Source: Micrococcales bacterium (GTDB taxonomy: Bacteria; Actinomycetota; Actinomycetes; Actinomycetales; Microbacteriaceae). Taken from it: 7,071 nucleotides of DNA. The translations under genes and the position numbers were made by a program. This document shows, in pieces, positions 5,962 to 7,071 of this stretch. Below the pieces are notes generated by a model that worked only from the letters and a program-made list of their open reading frames with translations, was not told the origin of the DNA and ran no database searches. Location of the stretch: assembly GCA_947448975.1 (NCBI GenBank), contig CANFPR010000046.1:1-7071 (forward strand), written 5' to 3'. Numbering within the stretch: position 1 is the first letter of the stretch; every line of letters begins with the position of its first letter.

Positions 5962-6930
5962 CTAGGGCAGTTTGAGCCAGAGCACAGGCCCGGCCGAGCC
6001 GGGTGCAGTTGCCGCGATGGTGACCATCCAAGCTTCATTGGCCGGTGCGCGAACGGTGACCTTGCCAAAGGTGAGCCCGTCGATCGTGGCTGCCACGTCG
6101 TCAAGAATGCTCGAACGTAATTCGGGTTCGGCGGCATCGAGACCACCCTCGTCTAGCATCACAACTTCAACCCCACGGATGCGCGCAAGCCGAACTGCCT
6201 CGCGAACGCGGTCGTTGATCAACTCTCTGCCGCGAATCTCATCGCGAAGTGAAGCCTCGGCTAACTTCGCCTCGACGCGCTCGCTCTCGGTGAGGTTGCC
6301 GCGAGCTGCAACGATGCGCTGAAGCATTGGCAGCGAAGACTCAAGCGCACGTTGAGCGCGCTCCTTGCGCTCGAGGCGTTGCACCGACGTGGCAGCCGTC
6401 GCCGCGGCATCGATGCGTGCCTGGTTGGCAAGTTCGTTAGCCTCGACCGCCGCACGCTCAAGCCCAAACGAAATGGCCTGGCCAGCAGCAACCAAGAGCA
6501 CCATGCCAATCAACCCGGAGTCGGTGATTGCGGTGATGCCACCCCAAGCCACAACTTCGGTAACTACGAGTCCGGTCGATACCCAAGCGATGGTGCGGTG
6601 GCCGCGCACTGCAGTTGCGGCCAGCAGAACACCCAGGCCGCCGATGTACCAGGTGGCAAAGGTATTGTGCGTTGCGCCAGCGACGATCGGGTCCATGATC
6701 AGCGGCAGGTAGGCAGCTACAGCAAGATTCGCCAAGGCTTGAAAGGTTGGAATTCTGCGGGAACGGTAGAGGGCGATGCTCGCGATGATGGCTACCGAGT
6801 AGATCGCGATACCCAGAGCACCAACCACCGGCTGTTCGTAGCGGGTAACCCAGAAGATTCCCATGCCGGCAAAGTACAGTCCAAATAGAGTGGCAATCAA
6901 ACTGATTGCTCCTCGCGAAACTCTAATCAT
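5962..6930 (-). CDS. Six-pass membrane protein with a coiled coil and a degenerate histidine-kinase-like C-terminus
   Basis: This 322-residue protein starts at the ATG at 6928-6930, which overlaps the upstream kinase stop by 8 bases (ATGATTAG). A longer frame to 7017 exists, but its extra 29 residues only read through the kinase gene. About six hydrophobic segments (near 8-28, 35-55, 66-86, 92-108, 114-134, 140-157) are followed by an alanine- and glutamate-rich probable coiled coil (158-200). The soluble tail contains LRDEIRGREL (228-237) and ARIRGVEVVMLDEGG (249-263), and ends in alternating strand-like pieces (VTVRAP, AWMVTIAATAPG, VLWLKLP). The plan resembles a sensor histidine kinase: membrane sensor, helical linker, ATPase-like fold. 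However, no phospho-accepting H-box histidine, N-box or glycine-rich ATP lid can be recognised. I infer a non-catalytic partner of the adjacent kinase, moderately at best; it could also be an unrelated membrane protein. Confidence 0.8.
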   Translation of the reverse strand: MIRVSRGAISLIATLFGLYFAGMGIFWVTRYEQPVVGALGIAIYSVAIIASIALYRSRRIPTFQALANLAVAAYLPLIMDPIVAGATHNTFATWYIGGLGVLLAATAVRGHRTIAWVSTGLVVTEVVAWGGITAITDSGLIGMVLLVAAGQAISFGLERAAVEANELANQARIDAAATAATSVQRLERKERAQRALESSLPMLQRIVAARGNLTESERVEAKLAEASLRDEIRGRELINDRVREAVRLARIRGVEVVMLDEGGLDAAEPELRSSILDDVAATIDGLTFGKVTVRAPANEAWMVTIAATAPGSAGPVLWLKLP

Positions 6931-7071
6931 CGAACTGCCACTCCATAACAATCGAAGCCCCGTGACCGGGTTTGGAGTCGATAAACACTTTGCCGCCCAC
7001 CGACTCAACTCGATCAATGATCGACATTCTCAAGCCGAGACGATTCTTTGGAATACGGCTTGGCCAAAAAC
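6923..7071 (-). CDS. Sensor histidine kinase, C-terminal end of the ATPase domain (5' part beyond the window)
   Basis: The minus-strand frame beginning at 7069 reads 48 codons to a TAG at 6923-6925. The peptide shows the end of a HATPase_c domain: N-R-L-G-L-R-M-S-I-I-D-R-V (residues 9-21, the G-rich ATP-lid helix), V-G-G-K-V-F-I-D-S-K-P-G-H-G-A (24-38, the G2 loop) and the last strand S-I-V-M-E-W. This is typical of two-component sensor kinases, and the GLR-x5-R-V-x3-GG spacing resembles the NarL-partner (HATPase_c_2) type. The catalytic histidine and sensor domains lie outside the window. The stop overlaps the start of the next gene by 8 bases, so the two are translationally coupled. Its cognate response regulator is not visible and may lie upstream, beyond 7071. 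Confidence 0.8.
   Translation of the reverse strand, partial: FWPSRIPKNRLGLRMSIIDRVESVGGKVFIDSKPGHGASIVMEWQFDD

Noticed and set aside
5748..6146. 132-codon minus-strand open frame through the intergenic region
   Set aside because: It runs through both terminator hairpins and the end of the membrane gene in a different frame, with no domain-like sequence.
6352..6888. 178-codon plus-strand open frame antisense to the six-pass membrane protein
   Set aside because: The product is low in hydrophobic structure, has no motif, and is the complement of a membrane-segment-coding region that fits the operon better.
6931..7017. N-terminal extension of the membrane protein to an ATG at 7017
   Set aside because: The added 29 residues overlap the conserved histidine kinase ATPase end in another frame. 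The ATG at 6930 gives a natural 8-base overlap and a membrane-ready N-terminus.

Overview
The window looks like part of an actinobacterial chromosome of moderate G+C, most likely a Microbacteriaceae-type bacterium; this placement is inferred. It rests on gene content and order: purK, a membrane PH-domain gene and birA on one strand, divergent from accD and accE on the other. I recall the same block around accD5/accE5 in Mycobacterium tuberculosis. The accE subunit occurs only in actinobacterial acyl-CoA carboxylases. No mobile element, CRISPR array, tRNA or rRNA was seen.

Layout. Positions 1-2192 hold a compact minus-strand operon read birA, then a two-pass membrane PH-domain protein, then purK (its 3' end lies beyond position 1). 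Only 26 bases separate birA from the divergent accD, and each side has a TAnnnT box 6-7 bases before its ATG, the pattern of leaderless actinobacterial promoters. accD (2219-3817) overlaps accE (3817-4053) by one base. A separate DUF885 metallopeptidase-like gene (4096-5751) follows with its own strong ribosome binding site and ends at a clear hairpin terminator. The 210-base convergent intergenic region (5752-5961) holds that terminator and a second plus-strand terminator-like hairpin about 100 bases later. From 5962 to the window end, on the minus strand, lie a six-pass membrane protein with a cytoplasmic tail resembling a degenerate histidine kinase and, overlapping it upstream by 8 bases, the last 48 residues of a real sensor histidine kinase.

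How the genes work together. BirA attaches biotin to the carrier domain of the acyl-CoA carboxylase alpha subunit. AccD is the carboxyltransferase that takes carboxybiotin and transfers CO2 to an acyl-CoA, and AccE is the small accessory subunit of that complex. The alpha subunit (biotin carboxylase plus carrier) is not in the window and must be encoded elsewhere. PurK also activates bicarbonate with ATP, but for purine synthesis. The right-hand pair is probably a two-component signalling module whose response regulator is not visible here.

Nothing in the window is clearly an undescribed system. The points most worth a second look are the putative kinase/pseudokinase pair, the back-to-back leaderless promoters, and the unexplained stretch between the two terminators.
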